From Desulfobulbaceae bacterium (lineage in GTDB: Bacteria > Desulfobacterota > Desulfobulbia > Desulfobulbales > DAOVSZ01): DNA of 8,692 bases. This document shows, piece after piece, positions 6,986 through 8,692 of this stretch. The stretch's first letter is position 1, and each line of letters begins with the position of its first letter. The notes under the pieces are model-generated. The model was not told the DNA's origin and ran no database searches. It saw only the letters and a list, made by a program, of their open reading frames with translations. Made by a program: the position numbers and the translations under genes. The DNA is taken from the NCBI GenBank assembly GCA_030627725.1, contig DAOVSZ010000095.1, positions 1-8,692 of the forward strand, in the 5' to 3' direction.

Positions 6986-7142
6986 CATTTTAGAGGGCAC
7001 ACTGTAACAGATCTTGCGGCGATCTTCGCTTGCGAAATCCTCAAAAGAGCGCTGCTATTCCTGCGGTTTCGCAAGTTCAGCTTGCCACAGGTAAGCGAGC
7101 CTGCGAGACTCCGATCTCTGTCACATTGCACTCCTCAAAATG
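6986..7142. repeat. 157-bp imperfect palindromic element
   Basis: The two ends form an imperfect inverted repeat. The left arm (6986-7013) starts CATTTTAGAGG, and the right arm (7113-7142) ends CCTCAAAATG. Allowing small gaps, about 22 of 30 positions agree, including CATTTT, GAGG, TGT and ACAG. The match continues inward in broken form (CTTGCGG and TCGCTT blocks on the left, their complements on the right) to a central stem, CTTGCGAAATCC (7029-7040) with GGTTTCGCAAG (7065-7075). The whole unit could therefore fold end to end on either strand. No target-site duplication and no protein were seen. It resembles a non-autonomous miniature element or a structured RNA, and its identity is unknown. 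Confidence 0.5.
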
Positions 7143-7190
7143 CGAATTTATTCTTGCGCGCACCCTTAAGCTGGAAAGAATACTGACCAA

Positions 7191-7232
7191 TAACAGCAAA
7201 AAGTGGTAAACATAATGACCACTTTTCTGTTA
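7191..7232. promoter_or_regulatory. hairpin/operator-like inverted repeat upstream of the LsrF-like gene
   Basis: TAACAGCAAAAAGTGGT (7191-7207) and ACCACTTTTCTGTTA (7218-7232) pair perfectly over 15 base pairs except for two extra bases on the left arm, with a 10-base loop. It ends 58 bases before the LsrF-like ATG. No T-run follows on the plus strand (AAAAAACC comes next), so it is not a typical terminator in that direction. Read on the minus strand, the stem is followed by ATTGGTC, which is also not typical. It could be a regulator binding site or a leader RNA stem. Confidence 0.45.
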
Positions 7233-7290
7233 AAAAACCAATTTTTCACAATCTACTGGAATCGTTAAATTAAACTGAAGGAGAACACCA

Positions 7291-8235
7291 ATGCCTGAAG
7301 CAGATAAGGAAGGAAAAGATTTTTGTCTTGATACCCAGGTAAAAAACAACGGATTTTTTCTCAAGGGTTCAAATTCCCATGATTGGGGCATGAAAAACCG
7401 GCTGGCGCGGATATTCAACCCCAAAAGCGGCAGGACCGTCATGCTGGCCATTGACCACGGCTATTTTCAGGGTCCGACCACCGGGCTCGAACGGATCGAC
7501 GTCAAGATCCTGCCTTTAGCGCCGTATGCAGACACCCTCATGCTGACCCGCGGCATCCTCCGCTCCACTGTTCCGCCTGAATACCAGAAACCGATAGTTC
7601 TCAGGGCAAGCGGCGGGCCGAGCATCTTAAAGGAACTCTCCGACGAACAGCTTGCGGTCAGCATGGAGGACGCAATCCGCCTCAACGTCTGCGCCATGGC
7701 GGTGCAGGTCTTTATCGGCGGTGAGTATGAAACGAGGACAATTGAAAACATGACGCGCCTAGTTGATATGGGAACCCGGTATGGCATTCCAACTCTGGCG
7801 GTCACAGCCGTGGGCAAGGACATGAAGCGCGATGCCCGCTATTTCAGGCTCGCCTGCCGCATGTGCGCCGAACTGGGGGCCCATTATGTGAAGACCTACT
7901 ATATCCCCAAGGACTTTGAGACGGTCACCGCCTCCTGCCCAGTGCCGATCGTCATGGCCGGCGGCAAGAAGCTTCCGGAAAAGGACGCGCTCAAGATGTC
8001 GTATAATGCTGTTCAGGAAGGCGCGTCCGGCGTTGACATGGGCCGGAACATCTTCCAGTCCAAGGCGCCGATCGCGATGATCCAGGCAGTCGCGGGCGTG
8101 GTCCATGACAACCTGAAGCCGAAAGAAGCGTATGAGATGTATAAGGACCTGAAGTCAAAAGAGTGCAAGGGCGACTGCAAATGCGGCGGGAAGAAAAAAC
8201 CGGCCAAGAAAACTGCTGGAAAGAAGAAAAAATAA
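7291..8235 (+). CDS. LsrF-type class I aldolase/thiolase with Cys/Lys-rich tail
   Basis: A 314-residue cytoplasmic enzyme that matches LsrF, the 3-hydroxy-5-phosphonooxypentane-2,4-dione thiolase of autoinducer-2 breakdown, along nearly its whole length. LsrF transfers an acetyl group from the phosphorylated AI-2 product to CoA, leaving dihydroxyacetone phosphate. Recognisable blocks are RIFNPKSGRTVMLAIDHGYF (40-59), QGPTTGLERID (60-70), TRGILRS (86-92), VLRASGGPSIL, AVTAVGKDM, KTYY with the expected Schiff-base lysine K201, PIVMAGGKKLPE and GASGVDMGRNIFQS. Beyond the family's normal end (about residue 287) lies an added tail with CKGDCKCGG and then a run of lysines (KKKPAKKTAGKKKK). The start is secure: GAAGGAG (7277-7283) lies seven bases before the ATG. 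No other lsr genes (kinase, isomerase, transporter, repressor) are in the window, so its substrate may differ from that of enteric LsrF. Related DhnA/FbaB-type aldolases are the main alternative role. Confidence 0.88.
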   Translation: MPEADKEGKDFCLDTQVKNNGFFLKGSNSHDWGMKNRLARIFNPKSGRTVMLAIDHGYFQGPTTGLERIDVKILPLAPYADTLMLTRGILRSTVPPEYQKPIVLRASGGPSILKELSDEQLAVSMEDAIRLNVCAMAVQVFIGGEYETRTIENMTRLVDMGTRYGIPTLAVTAVGKDMKRDARYFRLACRMCAELGAHYVKTYYIPKDFETVTASCPVPIVMAGGKKLPEKDALKMSYNAVQEGASGVDMGRNIFQSKAPIAMIQAVAGVVHDNLKPKEAYEMYKDLKSKECKGDCKCGGKKKPAKKTAGKKKK

Positions 8236-8250
8236 GGGAAGGCCTCCCCG

Positions 8251-8275
8251 CCGGCGTGCGCATGTGCTGGATTTT
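8251..8275 (+). terminator. possible terminator after the LsrF-like gene
   Basis: CCGGCGTG (8251-8258) can pair with TGTGCTGG (8263-8270) using several G-U pairs, and the hairpin is followed by ATTTT (8271-8275). It lies in the 39-bp gap between convergent stops. The many G-U pairs and short T-run make it a weak candidate. It would not work in the opposite direction because the complement lacks these pairs. Confidence 0.28.
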
Positions 8276-8302
8276 CATGGGACGTAACTGTCGGCGTGCG
8301 CA
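8252..8302. repeat. 11-bp direct repeat at a convergent gene junction
   Basis: CGGCGTGCGCA occurs exactly at 8252-8262 and again at 8292-8302, 40 bases apart. The first copy is in the gap after the LsrF-like gene. The second lies in the last codons of the activase-type gene on the other strand. It may be a trace of local duplication or chance. Confidence 0.4.
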
Positions 8303-8692
8303 AGCATCCGATGGTGGATACGCCGGGATTGCAGGCAAAAAGCCTCCAGGCGGGCCTCGATGATATGCGGGAAGGCGTTGCCGTCTGTTTCAATTGCCAG
8401 AAATGGAAACTTGCGTTCATTTGCCAGCAGAGGCATCAGCCGGGCATCACCGTTGTCTTTTATCAGGGCTCTTTTTTCCATACTGGTAAATTTTTCATTC
8501 AGGATGGATTCAGCCAGCCGGCTGGGCATACAGCCAAATGGCCCGATGGAGATAATACCGCAGGATGGATGGAGGATATCGTGCAGGGCGGAGCCCACGG
8601 TCAGGATCGCTTCACCTGTAAGGTTTGGTGAGATGAATTTTTTTCCGGCATTAATAAGCGGTTCAACATCCACCTTTTCCGTCTCATGGAAA
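8275..8692 (-). CDS. acyl-CoA dehydratase activase-related protein, C-terminal part
   Basis: The last 138 codons of a minus-strand gene whose 5' part lies beyond the window; the frame is open to the edge. The fragment has the ending typical of large proteins related to 2-hydroxyacyl-CoA dehydratase activators (BadF/BcrA-type ATPase fused to DUF2229 and dehydratase-like regions). Landmarks are FISPNLTGEAILTVGSALH, the very characteristic GIISIGPFGCMPSR, KFPFLAIETDGNAFP and IIEARLEAFCLQ. Full-length members are often well over 1,000 residues. Known activators drive ATP-dependent electron transfer through a 4Fe-4S cluster to dehydratases in anaerobes, but the role of these long related proteins is not established. 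A GTG at 8673 could be read as a start, but coding similarity continues upstream, so it is internal. The gene converges on the LsrF-like gene with 39 bases between stops. Confidence 0.85.
   Translation of the reverse strand, partial: FHETEKVDVEPLINAGKKFISPNLTGEAILTVGSALHDILHPSCGIISIGPFGCMPSRLAESILNEKFTSMEKRALIKDNGDARLMPLLANERKFPFLAIETDGNAFPHIIEARLEAFCLQSRRIHHRMLAHADSYVP

Noticed and set aside
6739..7131. Minus-strand frame spanning the dehydrogenase end and the palindrome
   Set aside because: It runs antisense to a well-supported gene, has no ribosome site that I can see and no family resemblance.
6964..7290. Cyclic-di-GMP (GEMM) or other known riboswitch ahead of the LsrF-like gene
   Set aside because: I looked for the conserved GEMM core and similar known motifs by eye and did not find them; only the palindrome and the separate hairpin are evident.
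8236..8250. GGGAAGGCCTCCCC as a terminator hairpin
   Set aside because: The palindrome leaves no room for a loop and contains a mismatch; no T-run follows directly.
8671..8673. GTG as the true start of the activase-type gene
   Set aside because: The frame stays open upstream to the window edge, and the family is far longer than 132 residues, so this is an internal valine codon.

Overview
The window reads as ordinary chromosomal DNA of a Gram-negative bacterium, most likely an anaerobic member of the Desulfobacterota (former Deltaproteobacteria). That placement is inferred from the gene set: an acyl-CoA dehydratase activase-type protein, a DUF368 membrane protein next to pcm, a zinc-ribbon/acidic protein paired with an RDD protein, and a large-form malic enzyme. 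No phage, IS transposase, tRNA, rRNA or CRISPR array was found.

Layout: (1) Positions 1-68 are intergenic with short 9-mer duplications. (2) Positions 69-1542, minus strand, hold a two-gene unit: a zinc-ribbon protein with a very acidic tail, then an RDD membrane protein whose ATG overlaps the end of the first gene. (3) After an AT-rich divergent spacer (1543-1801), a plus-strand unit runs from 1802 to 3866: a BamE/SmpA-like outer-membrane lipoprotein, protein-L-isoaspartate O-methyltransferase (pcm, overlapping the lipoprotein gene), and a DUF368 protein of the polyprenyl-phosphate translocase family. (4) Positions 3867-4026 lie between convergent genes and contain a nested inverted-repeat structure. 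(5) Positions 4027-5763, minus strand, encode a full-length malic enzyme. (6) A 165-bp divergent promoter region leads to a zinc-dependent medium-chain dehydrogenase (5929-6963). (7) A 327-bp gap (6964-7290) contains a 157-bp imperfect palindrome and a separate strong hairpin. (8) Positions 7291-8235 encode a close LsrF-type aldolase/thiolase with an unusual Cys/Lys-rich C-terminal tail. (9) Positions 8275-8692, minus strand, are the C-terminal end of an acyl-CoA dehydratase activase-related protein that continues past the window.

Functionally the centre is a cell-envelope/protein-repair operon (lipoprotein, Pcm, DUF368). The right half is central and fermentative carbon metabolism (malic enzyme, alcohol/polyol dehydrogenase, LsrF-type C-C bond enzyme, dehydratase activation). 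I see no clearly new multi-gene system. The points most worth a second look are the orphan LsrF-like protein with its added tail, the two intergenic palindromic structures, and the zinc-ribbon/acidic protein coupled to an RDD protein.
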